From positions 78,935,292 through 78,999,291 of the forward strand of contig OZ010796.1 in assembly GCA_963932465.1 (NCBI GenBank): a DNA stretch of 64,000 nucleotides, read 5' to 3'. The stretch is from Maratus speciosus. Taxonomy: Eukaryota; Arthropoda; Arachnida; Araneae; Salticidae. A model generated the notes under the pieces. That model saw only the letters and a program-made list of their open reading frames with translations. It ran no database searches and was not told the DNA's origin. Both the position numbers and the translations under genes were made by a program. This document shows positions 12,131 through 23,199 of this stretch, piece after piece; position 1 is the first letter of the stretch, and each line of letters begins with the position of its first letter.

Positions 12131-12813
12131 TCTCCTTTCCCTGTAAAAAAGCACTGCAGCTCTTTAATATTTTTTTCTGCCCTAGTTGTAACTCTACAGT
12201 AATGCTAAATATTCATCTAATCACCCCCCCCCCCCCCTCAAAAAAAAAAAAAAAAAAAAAAAAAGGTAATAATAAATAAATAGTTTGCTTCTCTACTACA
12301 TTTTGAAGAGGCGATATAATTAAACTAGTTGGATGTGCCAATCCCAAAACTTTGTTGTATCTCATACGTGTTAATACTTCAAACTTCGCTATCACAGTGC
12401 CAAAAATAAATGGCAATCTATGCCCATCATGAGAATTCTAAAGATATAAATTGTGCTCTCGTAGCTGGTAGACGGGAGTTGCTGGGGTTCGTGAGGGACG
12501 TAAATCATCAAGTTGCATAACTGTGCTAAAAATAGACTAATTTCTTCCGTTACGTAAAAAATATAGCTTTTCAATTTAGCCATAAATCTCTTTATAATAC
12601 TAATGCATTTAACCTTGAAATTCCTATAAAGATAATGACTTGTTGAGTGGCTAAATTAAGACTCATTAACTACAGGGAAAAGATTTATTAGGTAGATTTC
12701 GTATGAAATACTACCTATTACATTCTCCCCTATGTTGGAATTTCTGAAAATTTTTTGCAGATCTACACCGATCATGACCCCTAGAACCCAAAACGACCCT
12801 CAGTAAAAAACTT

Positions 12814-12856
<43 letters not shown>

Positions 12857-12858
12857 AT
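12131..12858. other. Intergenic with an inverted AGAAGAAAGT-family 3' end
   Basis: AACTAGTTGGATGTGCCAAT near 12323 is the inverse of the end of the repeat at about 5.23 kb, and the following ~120 bases resemble 20.69-20.82 kb inverted. Poly-C/poly-A at 12225-12265, and (TA)n(TG)n at 12815-12857. Confidence 0.5.
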
Positions 12859-12960
12859 ACACTGGTGTCCAAAATTAAGGACCAGTCACAAAATGCTAAT
12901 TTTTAAGTAAGCGAATACTCAAAAGGAAATAATATAATTCAAATAATTACTATCCCTACA
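12859..12960 (+). mobile_element. One end of a Tc1/mariner-type element (fragment)
   Basis: TA followed by CACTGGTGTCCAAAATTAAG has the form of a Tc1/mariner terminus. No opposite end or transposase was found. The (TA)n(TG)n microsatellite abuts it. Confidence 0.4.
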
Positions 12961-12989
12961 GCACAGCTAGTCCATATAGCATCTCATTC

Positions 12990-13340
12990 ATGTCACACAT
13001 GGTTACAAGTGTCACAGTCACTACGGTGAAACAAAAAATAGGAAGTTCCACACGTCTCATTATGAGTCTCAAATGATCACTATGTGACTCCACTGAGACG
13101 TCACTGTCACTGCTGCTTTGTGAGGATTCACCATGTGACTTTACAATGTAGGTACATTGTGACTCTCATGTGACTCTCATTTTTAGACTCAATTTCAAAG
13201 TCATCATGAACGTTGCATTAAGATAACTCACCAAATAATATCGCATTACTGTCAAATGTTGACTTTTCACAAAAGAGCACAATGGTGACTTAGCAGTAGT
13301 CTCTCTGTCACCGGAAAGTCATCATGTGACTTTTGTGAGG
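12990..13340. repeat. Cluster of short GTCAC/GTGAC palindromic words
   Basis: The block is crowded with GTCAC, GTGAC, GTCTC and GAGTC words, often paired as short palindromes (GTCTCATTATGAGTC, CATGTGACTCTCATGTGACT, AGTCATCATGTGACTT). It is not a regular tandem repeat. It adjoins the 3' break of the Penelope-like element. A comparable cluster with GACACTTAAGTGTC words lies at 33.33-33.56 kb. Confidence 0.6.
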
Positions 13341-14048
13341 GAGAATATTAATTTTAACATCCATAAAATTGATACTAGAATTATTTGAAAAGGTAGTACT
13401 AAGTTCTAGATTAGAAGGGTACTTTACAGGAAGAGATATAGAATCATTATCTGTAACAGAAAGAATAATTATATCATCTATGTATCTGTAGAGCAATATA
13501 TTATTATTAATAAATTTACGTTCATAAAAGTAAAGATATAAATCAGATAACATGCTTGATGAAGCAGCTTCTTGAGTGATGCCCTGTATTTGAATAAAAA
13601 AAGCATTGTCTTTGAAAATAAAATTATGAAATAGTAGAAAGTTAGTCAAAGATGTGAAGTAGTCAGTATCAATGTTATCAGGTAGATTTAATAAAGGAAA
13701 ATATTCAATAATAATGAATTGACAATAGAATGCAAGTCTTTTAGAATGATATTATTAAATATGTCTTTGAAATCTAAAGTAATAATATTATTGACATTTG
13801 TTAATGGCTTTATTTTATCCACCAATTCAAAACTGTTTTTAATGCAGTGAGTGTTGTCTTTTTTAACTGATAACTCATAAATTTGTGTAAGAATATTTAA
13901 AAAGAGTGTATTAGCACGAGTATTATATGTATTACATCCTACAGTGACAGTGCGAAATTTAAGAGGATTTTTGTGAAATTTTGGAATCATGACTACATAA
14001 GGATAATTGAGGTTGTTATTTTTAATGCCTAGTAATTTGTGATAGCTG
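13340..14048 (-). pseudogene. Naiad reverse transcriptase core, frameshifted and truncated
   Basis: Two overlapping frames continue the RT. The first (13990-13688) has MIPKFHKNPLKFR, the Penelope/TERT-like PKxHKxPxxxR block, then LDFKDIFNNI (motif A, with its catalytic Asp). The second (13649-13308) has QIQGITQEAASSSML (motif B) and YRYIDDIII (motif C, both catalytic Asp). The break between them falls in an ATT-repeat near 13.70 kb. The break upstream falls beside a 21-22-bp tandem duplication (TGCCTAGTAATTTGTGATA) at about 14025-14067 and an AAT-run. Protein similarity stops after NFMDVKINI. The following TGA at 13310 is probably flank. Non-functional as it stands. Confidence 0.75.
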
Positions 14049-14049
14049 C

Positions 14050-15699
14050 CTAGTAATTTGTGATATGATTATTATTTTCCTTTAAAGTAACATGATGAAG
14101 TTTGAAAATATTATTAGAAGTGACTGCTTTGGTTCGAAGGTGATGATAGTAATATTTGCAGATGATAGCATAGTTGTTAGCAGCCTTATCTACATATGTA
14201 ATGATGAAATTATTTTGAAGTTCTGCAATATGTGGTTTAAGGGTGGAGAAAGAAACTGAATTTTTGGCAATATGCAGTTTTAATAATTGTTGTTTCAAAA
14301 GAAAGATGACATGATGCTTCCAATCTACAAAATATTCAGTAGGTTTATTATAGTTGATAGCAATTTTGTAAATGAAGAAATCTAAATCATATGTGAATTG
14401 TTTAATGATGGACTGTATATTACACTGTGAAGGAATACGATATTTAGTGCCATGACGCATCAAAGATCTTAAATGAATATTATTGACAATGTCTAAATTA
14501 CCAGTTATAACATGTCCATGATGGGCATTAATATATGCATTTTGGTGGGGATCATTGCATTTACATGTAAAAGTATGAGTGTGTGTGAAATTTTCAGAAA
14601 ACTTATTATAATTGAAAATTTTACGACCTAAACTAATAGGATATTTAAAAGAGCTTTTTAGATTAACACTTTGAAGTGGGAATTTATATTGCTCGTTGTG
14701 AAATAATTGATTAAGTTTAATTTTATTAAAAACAGGATTGGTAAAGGTAATGATTAAATGTGAATTACTTTTATTTAATTTTTGTGGTTTTTTGTTAATA
14801 TTGACATTAAGAGCAGTTAGCCTATAATGGAGTAAATCAAAAAATGTATCACTAAAATGAGAATTGAATGTATTTGATGTAAAAACTTTGTGATATTGAT
14901 TAATATGATATTTAGGAATTGCAAATATAAATTTACGAAGAGACATCCAGTTGTAATTACTACTGAAAGAAGATTGTAGACGTATTAATCATTTTTTAAT
15001 ATGAGTATTAGTTAATTTAGTTGATGAATGTTTAGTAGTAGATGATTTACCTCTTTTTGTACGTGTGGTTTGCTTATATAATTTATGATTAAGGGAAAGA
15101 TAGAGAGATTGATAGTTAATTGTATGTGATGATGTAGAATATACGACATGAGGTTTATTGTTTGAGAGTTGATTTAGTCCATATGGATAAAGTGTGTTAT
15201 AATGTTTGATGTAAGCAGATTCCAGAAAAAGACGTTCATGGAATTTATTTTGTATATTAAGGATATGAATAGTGATATTACTAAATTTATGCTTTTTAAA
15301 GTGCCTATACTTAACATTACAGTTTAAAGGATTGCGAGAGCATTTATAATTACTGATGGCAGATCGATGTCCGTTGATACGTTTATGAATTGGGCCACCA
15401 GTTTGACCAATATATTGCATGTTACATGAATTAAATTTAATACGATAAATAACATTAAAAGCTTTACAAAAATTAATATGGGAAGTGTTATGAACAATTT
15501 GTGATGGATCTGCATGAGGGCAGGTCAAGCAGCGAGGAGATGAGCATTTGCTAAATTGTAAATGTGGTGAGGGAGAAGAAAATAGGTAGCTGGATGACGA
15601 TCCGTGGTCAAGCCTATAATTAACCATGTACCGGGCATTACGCTGAGAGTTATCAAAGCCCAATTTGCCAATCGCTAAAAATTTACTAAGAATTGCCAT
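14050..15699 (-). pseudogene. Naiad N-terminal part: GIY-YIG endonuclease, in-frame UGA, CxC linker and RT fingers
   Basis: The first 236 codons carry a Cys/His cluster (C-x7-C..C-P-H..H..H-x3-C, about residues 52-79) and a GIY-YIG nuclease core (VIYRI near 84, YIGQT near 96, R and H downstream). A single TGA follows at 14991-14989, after which the same frame stays open for another 312 codons to TAG at 14052. The second part holds the CKC motif (F-T-C-K-C-N-D-P-H), GHVITG and, near its end, VDKAANNYAIICK, typical of the RT fingers. The first ATG (15699) was taken as start; no better upstream start is visible. The endonuclease nicks target DNA to prime reverse transcription. UGA could encode selenocysteine, as in spider Naiads, or be a nonsense mutation. 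Confidence 0.75.
14989..14991 (-). other. In-frame UGA, candidate selenocysteine codon
   Basis: This is the only interruption of a 549-codon frame. The codon after it is TTA, and the frame runs on through LIRLQSSFSSNYNW to the next Met. Multiple selenocysteines are documented in Naiads of spiders and clams. A SECIS element would be expected in the 3' UTR, which is missing from this copy. Confidence 0.4.
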
Positions 15700-15777
15700 G
15701 AGGAATAAGGAGACATAATATTAAACATGTAATGAATATGATGAAAAAAGTAATATAAATAATTGAGAAAGATACAA

Positions 15778-16100
15778 GGGGCCGTTCAAGTACTACGTAA
15801 GCATATTTTTAGTCATTTTGTACCCCTCCCTCCCCCTTGTAAGGAAAAATAAGCAAATAATAGACCCCCCCCCCTTTGCTTACGTAAGATTTTATGACAT
15901 TCTAACATCAACGCTATTTGCCATAAAAAATTACAATTAGCGATAAATTGCATTATTAATCTAGCAAATTTACATAAACAGACACATGGAGGTTGTGGTA
16001 TTGAAGGAAAAAAAATCGGTTTAATATATTGTTACTTATGGCATTAAACAATTCACAGAATACAAAATAGTTTTTATATATTATTATTTATCGCATTGAA

Positions 16101-16140
<40 letters not shown>

Positions 16141-16550
16141 AAGAAATACAACCGGCCCTAACTTATTTAGGCACATAACTAAATATTTTAACAAGAATCA
16201 TAGGAATATTATGTGTTGGGCGTTCACATTTTTAGTCTGGTGTCCAAGATCTTTGAATCCATGTTTCTGCATTGTCTATTATTAAGTTTTCAATGTAGTG
16301 GTGGGCTGGAATGATCCTCGTTTCCAGTCCTTGTTTACTCCATATCTTTTTTCTCAAGTCGTTCAACATCCGCAGAACGCACATCTAAATCATGCTCTTT
16401 TGCTTTTTGTTGTTAAACTATAGTTGCTTCGTTGTCTAATGCTTACGTAAGAATTTTCGTGACCCCCCTCTCCCCCTTGTCAGCAAAAATAAGCAGACAC
16501 TGGACACCCCTTCCCCCACTTACTGCTTACGTAATACTTGAACGACCCCC
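15778..16550 (-). mobile_element. Inverted-repeat transposon with GGGGNCGTTCAAG ends, copy 1
   Basis: Starts GGGGCCGTTCAAGTACTACG and ends CGTAATACTTGAACGACCCC, so the termini are inverted repeats. A second internal TTACGTAAG pair next to C-rich tracts lies about 100 bases inside each end. It is homologous, in opposite orientation, to 26915-27643. The target duplication is unclear. Ends of this form occur widely in animal genomes, but I cannot name the superfamily. A 45-base poly-A sits inside (16090-16138). Confidence 0.75.
16232..16384 (-). CDS. Short conserved frame in the GGGGNCGTTCAAG element (50 codons)
   Basis: An open frame ending ETWIQRSWTPD lies inside copy 1. The inverted copy at 27069-27233 encodes nearly the same peptide, with mostly conservative changes (V/L, E/D, Q/E, K/R), and both end within a residue or two of each other. 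A TAG lies just upstream of this start, so it is probably the C-terminal stub of the parent element's protein rather than a gene of its own. No domain recognised. Confidence 0.4.
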   Translation of the reverse strand: MCVLRMLNDLRKKIWSKQGLETRIIPAHHYIENLIIDNAETWIQRSWTPD

Positions 16551-17690
16551 AAGCTAGAATATATATATATAATAAAATAAAAAGCAATAATGTATCTTAA
16601 ATTTTTATTTTGTTTTTATTTTAATATTTTTATTAGTTTTTGTAAGGTTTTTTAATTATTATTATTATTTTTTTTTAAATAGCAGTTAAAATAGATTTTA
16701 TATTCATTTGAAATAATATGAACTGTTGTAAATATCATTAAAATAACGAATTAAAAACATAATGAAGAAAGTAATTAATTAAAAATAAAATAACCGGTAT
16801 AACATAAAAATCATGTACCAGAACAAAATTATAAATAATAATTATGTTGCTAGCATGAAAACTAGATTAAATGTAAATTAATATACAAAATTACCTCACC
16901 AAAATCTACAGATTGGGAAAATGATATTAAAAAATATCAAGACAATGGCTAATGCTATAACATAATGATAATTGACACAAAAAAAAACGCAGAAAAAATC
17001 ACTAACCTTCCCATATATAATGAAAAATTAAGAAATAATATAAGATAATATGTGTGTAGTATAAAATATATGGCAGGACTGTGGTGAAAAGTGATGAAAT
17101 AAAAAGTTCATGTAAGAAAGAAAAACGTAAATAAAAGGCTAAATTTGAAATAAACAATAGGTTGGAAAAAAAAAAGGGTAAGAGAGAGTGATAATAATTT
17201 TAGATGGGAGGGACAACAAACAAACATATAAATATAGTGAACTGAATGATTAATGCTAAAGTAAATACATCATTTGGATTTCAAGTGAATGAGATAGCAA
17301 TAATGGTACATAATCTACAAGATGAAAACAAATTGAAGATTAATGGAGATAATACATGAAAAATGCGCTATTGCAGCTATGAATACATGTATTAAGAGAA
17401 TTAAAATGAACAAAGTGAAATTGAACAGCTAAAACCAAGCTATAATAATTACCAAGCTAGAATTGCCTACTGCTTGATAAAGAGAGTACCATTAAAAATG
17501 CCAGAATAAGGTTGTCTAAAAATAAATATATATCACTTTCTTCTGGACACGATAACTTCCAGAATTTTGCACAAATCTCTTCCAAACTGATACATAAAAT
17601 CAAGGGGCATAATAAAAATAGGGCCAAAAATTTATGTAACACAGATTTTTGATCAAATTAAAAATGGCCTCAAGGGGCGCAAAAAATATG
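16551..17690. other. Very AT-rich intergenic DNA
   Basis: No coding, inverted-repeat or array structure was recognised. The frame at 17457-17642 (minus) has no motif. Confidence 0.5.
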
Positions 17691-17694
17691 GTTT

Positions 17695-18045
17695 TTGGGA
17701 GAAAAAAAATTCATAACTTCGTCAATTTTCAAGATATCAAATCCAGTTAATTTTTTTATAAATCCCCTTAATATTATCTACAACTTTTATATTCACAAGT
17801 TTTTGATAGGACCCATTCGTACCGTAAAAAAATTTGAAAACGAAAACAAAAAAGGGGGGGGGGTTGTTGAAGAAGAAAAAATCCATAACTGAGTCAAGTT
17901 ACAAGATATAAAATTCCCATAGATTTATCATATATCTTCTTAATATTGTCTTCAACATTTATATCGACAAGTTTTTGATAGGGCCAATTCTTACAGCAAT
18001 AACAAATTGAAAATACATAGCGCTTGAAGAAAAAATTCATCTTAT
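17695..18045 (+). repeat. 172-bp tandem dimer
   Basis: Unit 1 and unit 2 align from CATAACT at 17712 and 17884 (spacing 172). Both carry CAAGATAT and ACAAGTTTTTGATAGG. A G-run separates them. Unit divergence is moderate. Confidence 0.65.
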
Positions 18046-18480
18046 TAAGGGTGTATTCAAATCCCAACTGCTTATTTTCTGACTCATTTTTAAATTCATT
18101 TTTGCTCTCAAACGCATCCAATTGGTAGATTCTCTTATTCAAAAACTATATAATGTACCGTAATGATCGATTTTTTGATAGAGGCAGAATATATTTAAAA
18201 AAAAAAAATGATGTCAAAGTGGGCATTTTGAACGAAAAATATTGTCCTACTGAGAAAATATTTGTTCATAAATCAAGTTTTAATTAATTGAACGAAAAAT
18301 AAAAACACAGGTCTTTTATAAATCTCTTCAAAAATCACGTCAGCAAGTTTAATATTTTTTCTATTAAAAATGAATCTGAAAATGTGCCAGAAAATTTCGA
18401 GTTGTTGAGCATGGAAAAATATTTTTTTGAATACCTCCTTAACATGATTCTGATAAAACCAGCTATTATATAAAAATGAA
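18046..18480 (+). repeat. Dispersed repeat, second copy at 45.79-46.20 kb
   Basis: GGGTGTATTC..AACTGCTTATTTTCTGA begins this block and the one at 45787, and both continue in parallel (CTCAAACGCAT, AATTGA.CGAAAAAT, CAACAAGTTT.ATTTTT). The 45.8-kb copy interrupts a mariner-family transposase, so the family has been mobile. No coding seen. Confidence 0.6.
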
Positions 18481-18989
18481 ATAAAAACTCGTCATAAGCA
18501 GCCAGATAAATTAGTTAAAGTGGATAAATCTCTAATCATGATTTAGTTTTTATTGGTGAAATTAGTATACTTAACTTCGAAATCTACCTCCGCCTGTAGG
18601 TTTGACCGGCAGGGATTTTTATTATTGTTATATGTATCTTGTAATGTAAACATTTTCTTTCATTCAGAACATGTATTATTAGATTAACTATAGTTAATCC
18701 AGGAAAGAGGCATATAAAAATGCTTTCTTATTTACAATTTAAATAGTATGATTAAATAACTTAAAATGTTACCGCTTCTTCATTTAATCTACATGATAGT
18801 CTACAATTTCTTTAATTAAAGGAGGCATAAAATGTTGTGCATTAGAGAATACAATTTTCTAAAAATATAAAGTGAATTATATTACTCAACTATAATGCGT
18901 ATTGGATTAAAAGTAACACGTGGATTTACACCATAAAAGGATAAGTATCCTGAAAAAGGGTAAGTCCCAATTTACATTACTTACTCACG

Positions 18990-19195
18990 CTTGTTTAACG
19001 GGATTCAAAATCCTATCAGTTCGAACCCAATCGCGCCCGTTGGCCTAATCGTTCGGAGTTTTCGTGGTTTTGTTCGAACCGTGGATTTCCATGCGTAAAT
19101 ACGGGTTAGGTTCCCTTAGAAAGACCCCCCCATGGAGCCCCCCCCCTAGTGCCTATATCCCTCGTGTTGATAATTGGCCGTCATAAACACAACCA
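18990..19195 (-). repeat. SINE-like dispersed repeat (spider-type, by recollection)
   Basis: Contains CAGTTCGAACCCAATCGCGC, GTTCGAACCGTGGATTTCC, CGGGTTAGGTTCCCTTAG and a C-rich block, ending CCTCGTGTTGATAATTGGCC. GTTCGAA words resemble a tRNA B box. I recall very similar sequence scattered through spider genomes. No A box could be placed with confidence, so a tRNA origin is inference. Confidence 0.4.
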
Positions 19196-19199
19196 ACCA

Positions 19200-20830
19200 A
19201 ACATCTAAAGCTATAAAATTCCGTGCATTAGTTCTTGAGGTATGACTACCGCTAAAATCGTGCAAATTTTGCAAATGCAGCATAGCATCGCCACCTGTGT
19301 GTGGCGGGGGGAATTTACACTAAAACCTAATCAGCAATAACTTAAGTCAACGTCTATAACTGAATCCCTGCATTAGTTTTTGAGATGGAGCTATTGCGGA
19401 AATCGGGAAAAATGCAACATAGCAGAGTCACTTGTTGGACGATTTACATCAAAACATAATCAGCACCAATATTTATCAAGGTATCCTTGAATCTGTAGTC
19501 TGATGAAAAATCGTGCATTAGTTCTAGAGATAGAGTTATTGCGGAAATCGTGTAAAATGCAGCATAGCCTTTTGTGCGATTTACACCAAAACCTAATCAG
19601 CACAAATTTATTTCAGGGACTAACTTAATATAAATTTTTATTAAATTCCGCGCATAAGTTCTTGAGATAGTGTCCACAAAATTTGTGTCACATACAGACA
19701 TTTTGTAAAAACATGTTTTTCGGAGACCTAAAACGTGTAAATCCGTCAAAAACCGGAATTAAGAAATTTTCACGAATCTAATGCTTTCTTTTTGTACAGA
19801 TAGAAGAAAGTGATAATCATCTTAATTCTCCCTTCCAAAATTTTGTACCCCCTCCGCCCCTCTTCCCTCTTTAACACTAAGTTTACAATCTTTAAATTTC
19901 CTTTTTATTTTCTGCTATCTTTACAAGAAGAAAGTATTGGATTTGTGAAAATTTTCGACTTCCGGTTTTCGATGAATTTACACGTTTTAGGGGTCAGAGA
20001 TCCCCAAAAACATGTTTTTGCAAAATATCTATCTGTATGTGACACAAATTTTGTGGGCACTCTATCTCAACAAATAATGCTCGGAATTAAAAAAAAATAA
20101 ATTATATAATATATTAATTATATTCAGTTAGTCTCTGATATAAATTGGTGCTGATTAGTTTTTAATGTAAATAACCCAACAGGTGGCGCTGCTGTACTGT
20201 ATTTTTTACGATTTCCGCAATAGCTATATCTCAAGAACTAATGCACGGATTTTCATCAAACTTCAGATTCAGATAGTTCTTCATATGAATTGGAACTGAT
20301 TATGTTTTGGTGTAAATCGCCCAACAGGTGGCTCTGCTGTGCTGCACTTTTCACGATTTCCGGAATCTCAAGAACTATTGCACGAATTTTCATCTAACTT
20401 CAGATTTAGTTAGACGTTGACACAAGTTGATGCTAAATAGTTTTTTGTGTAAATCGCCCAACAGGTCGCGCTGCTATGCTACATTTTTCACGATTTCCGC
20501 AATAGCTCTATCTCAGGAACTAATGGACAGATTTTCATCAAACTTCAGATTTAGTTAGTCTTTGATATGATTTGGTGCTGATTACGTTTTGGTGTAAATC
20601 GCCCAACAGGTGGCAGTGCTATGCTGCATTTTGCTGGATTTACACGATTTTAGCAATAGTTATATCTCACGAACTAATGCACGAAATTTCATATCTTTCG
20701 AATCCTTATGATGGGCATAGGTTGCCATTTAATTTTGCCCTCTAATGGTGAATCTTGAAGTATTTGTATGTATGAAATAGAAGATAGTTTTGGAACTGGC
20801 ACAATCGATTAGTTTTTCTTCAGCTTTACT
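19200..20830. repeat. Two inverted arrays of about 140-bp units around a shared core
   Basis: The left array (19.20-19.70 kb) has units with GCAGCATAGC and CGATTTACACCAAAACCTAATCAGCA words spaced 137-145 bases. The right array (20.11-20.68 kb) has the same units inverted (TGGTGCTGATTA, AATCGCCCAACAGGTGGC, GCTATGCTGCA) at a similar spacing. Between them are AGAAGAAAGT, CTTCCGGTTTTCGA and AGGGGTCAGAGATCCCC, once in each orientation. The right edge GGCACAATCGATTAG matches the end of the family at 5.23 kb. It appears to be two head-to-head copies of one family. Confidence 0.65.
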
Positions 20831-20962
20831 TGTTATATAAAATTTTCTGAATTTCTACCGCCACACGCTGAAATCCCCCCACCCCCTACCCATTTGAATG
20901 TTTAAAACTTGTATGTACAAAAATGAAACCTTTTATTAAAAAATAATGCATAATATAATTTA

Positions 20963-22909
20963 CAGTGCGTGTAAAAACTTTAAGGACAGCAAAAATTTGT
21001 AAAAATTTTGATAAATTGAAAATGCGACAAGTGAAATGGTAATTTAATGTTGATCATAAAGTAGGAATACTAATATAAAAGCCAACAAAATGTATCTGTG
21101 TCCTTTTTATTGCGAAAAAAATCATAATTATGCAAAAAACGCTATTTTTGACTGTGTAAAAACTTTAAGGACACCAGTATTTTTTTTTATAGAAATGCTA
21201 TGTATAATCATTATTAAGGATCGACCTAAACAGGTTTTTAATGCCGAAACCGAAACCGAAACTGAATTTCGGAGATCTTCCTATTTTCGGCCGAAAACGA
21301 AAACGAATATGTCCAAAAACTTTTTTAAAGTAAATAAATTGTATGTATTAAAGTAATTAATATATACATAAATATATTATTAATAAATTATACGTATTTA
21401 TTAAATATGCATAATAATTAATTAATTATGCGTATTTATTAAATATACATATTAATTAATTATACGTGTGGCCGAAATTGTCTCCCTTTGCCTTAGATCT
21501 AAAACATTTTTTTTCATATAAAATAAAACGTAATTAATTCATCAACGACACAGAAAGATTTTCTAACTATACGAGTTTCATTTAATAAAAAAATGTTTAG
21601 TTTTATGTATGCACACCTCATTTTATCTTTTATAATGATTTCTGTAAATGATCATCTGTTATACTACAACTTTCTCAAAGAGTATTCGAAGCTCCTCTGC
21701 GGTTTCAAACTGAAAATTTTCTATTACTTTTATATGTGCAACTTTTAATGAGTACGTGAAAAAGTTTAGTTATATATGAATTGCTTGCTTTATAATTTGC
21801 ATTTACGTCTTGAGTGAGTCATGACTGATAATTATAAACAACGAAATTCGTAGCAATAAATAGTCTCATTTGAGCCGGCCGATAAAGCTCAAATCAGAAA
21901 TGTGAAAATCTGAGAAATGTGAAAATTGTTTTCAGCGAAACTCAGATTTTGGACCGAAACAATCAGTTTTTCAAAAATCTCGTTTCTCCCTTCGGAAATT
22001 TTCACATTTCTCATCGATTTGAGCTTTATCGACCGGCTCAAATGAGACTATTGCTATGAATTTCGTTGTTTGTAATTATAAATCATGAATGACTCAAGAC
22101 ATGAATGCAAATTATAAAGCAGGCAATGCATATATAACTAAACTTTTTCACGTGCCCATTAAAAGTTGCAGACATAACAGTAATAGAAAATTTTCAGTTT
22201 GAAACCTCAGAAGAGTTTTGAATACTCTTAAGAAAGTTCTAGAATAACGGATGATCATTTACAGAAATCATTATGAAAGATAAATCGCGGTGTGTATACA
22301 TAAAACTAAACTATTTTTTTATTAAATGAAATTCGTATAATTAGAAAATCTTTTTCCGTCGTTGATGAATTTATTACGTTTTATTTTATATGAAAAAATA
22401 AGTTTTGGATCTAAGGCACAGAGAGACAATTTGGGCCACACGTATAATGAATTAATAATATGTATAGTTCATAAATACGCATAATTAATTAATTATTATG
22501 CATATTTATAAATATGTATAATTAATTAATAATATAGTTACAATTTAAGTACTTTAAAAAAGTTTTTGGACATATTCGTTTTCGTTTTCGGTCGAAAATA
22601 GGAAGATCTCCAAAATTCAGCTTCAGGCTCGGTTTCGGCATTAAAAAACTGTTTCGGTCGATCCTTAATGATAATCATATATAACATTTCTATAAAAAAA
22701 ATACTGGTGTCCTTAAAGTTTTTACACAGTCAAAGATAGAGTTTTTTTGCGTAATTATGATTTTTTCGCAATAAAAAGGATACAAGATGCATTCTGTTGA
22801 CTTTTATATTAGTATTTCCACTTTATGATCAACATTAAATTACCATTTCACTTGTCGCATTTCCAATTTATAAAAAAAATTTCTGCCCTTAAAGTTTTTA
22901 CACGCACTG
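20963..22909. mobile_element. Fully palindromic Tc1/mariner-type element, 1947 bp
   Basis: Begins CAGTGCGTGTAAAAACTTTA and ends with its exact inverse, flanked by TA on both sides (20961-20962 and 22910-22911). Almost the whole element is inverted: the arms run to about 21910 and from 21990, leaving only about 80 unpaired central bases. Each arm holds a second terminus-like sequence (TGTGTAAAAACTTTAAGGAC) about 190 bases in. No transposase frame. Read as a non-autonomous foldback derivative. Confidence 0.85.
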
Positions 22910-22924
22910 TATTAGTTTATTTAA

Positions 22925-23065
22925 TTTGTGGATGAAAATTCCTGTAACAGACGCTGTTACAGGAACTTTTCTTGTTGCCGTTAAGCGTTAAATAAAACGT
23001 TCTAGGAATCCCAGTTTCCTAGAAAAACTTTAATAACTTTAGAGATTTTTTTACAGTGTATTTAA
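22925..23065 (-). repeat. Inverted copy of the small repeat at 7.77 kb, with an inner hairpin
   Basis: CCTGTAACAGACGCTGTTACAGG is a tight hairpin. The remainder (GTTCTAGGAATCCCAGTTTC, AGAAAAACTTTAATAACTTTA, TTTTTTACAGTG) matches 7.77-7.88 kb inverted. Confidence 0.55.
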
Positions 23066-23163
23066 GGCTGTTGTTAAATCCAAGGGAGCTGATTTCTGAC
23101 ATTTTTTAAATCAATTTTTGTTCAGAAACGCATGAAATTTGAACTATAATTGAAAGACGTCGC

Positions 23164-23199
<36 letters not shown>

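Larger units (their letters stand above)
13340..15699 (-). mobile_element. Permuted Penelope-like retroelement (Naiad-type), 3'-truncated
   Basis: On the minus strand the order is GIY-YIG endonuclease (15.70-14.99 kb), a linker with a CxC motif (14.58 kb), then reverse transcriptase (to 13.34 kb). Canonical Penelope elements carry GIY-YIG at the C terminus. An N-terminal GIY-YIG joined to RT by a CxC linker is the published hallmark of Naiad/Chlamys elements. The copy ends just after the YIDD motif, where sequence passes into a GTGAC-rich palindrome cluster, so the thumb and 3' UTR are missing. Frame breaks sit near 14.05 and 13.70 kb. Confidence 0.8.

Noticed and set aside
11864..12202. 112-codon frame rich in GRAR-type residues
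   Set aside because: Low-complexity GGGCCGGACTCGGGCC repeats give a biased peptide. Related repeats elsewhere are not in frame.
13308..13310. Second in-frame UGA at the end of the RT frame as another selenocysteine
   Set aside because: Similarity to RT ends before it, and the codon lies in GTGAC-rich flanking sequence, so it is most simply outside the element.
15324..15515. 63-codon frame overlapping the GIY-YIG region
   Set aside because: A shadow frame of the endonuclease, with no motif of its own.
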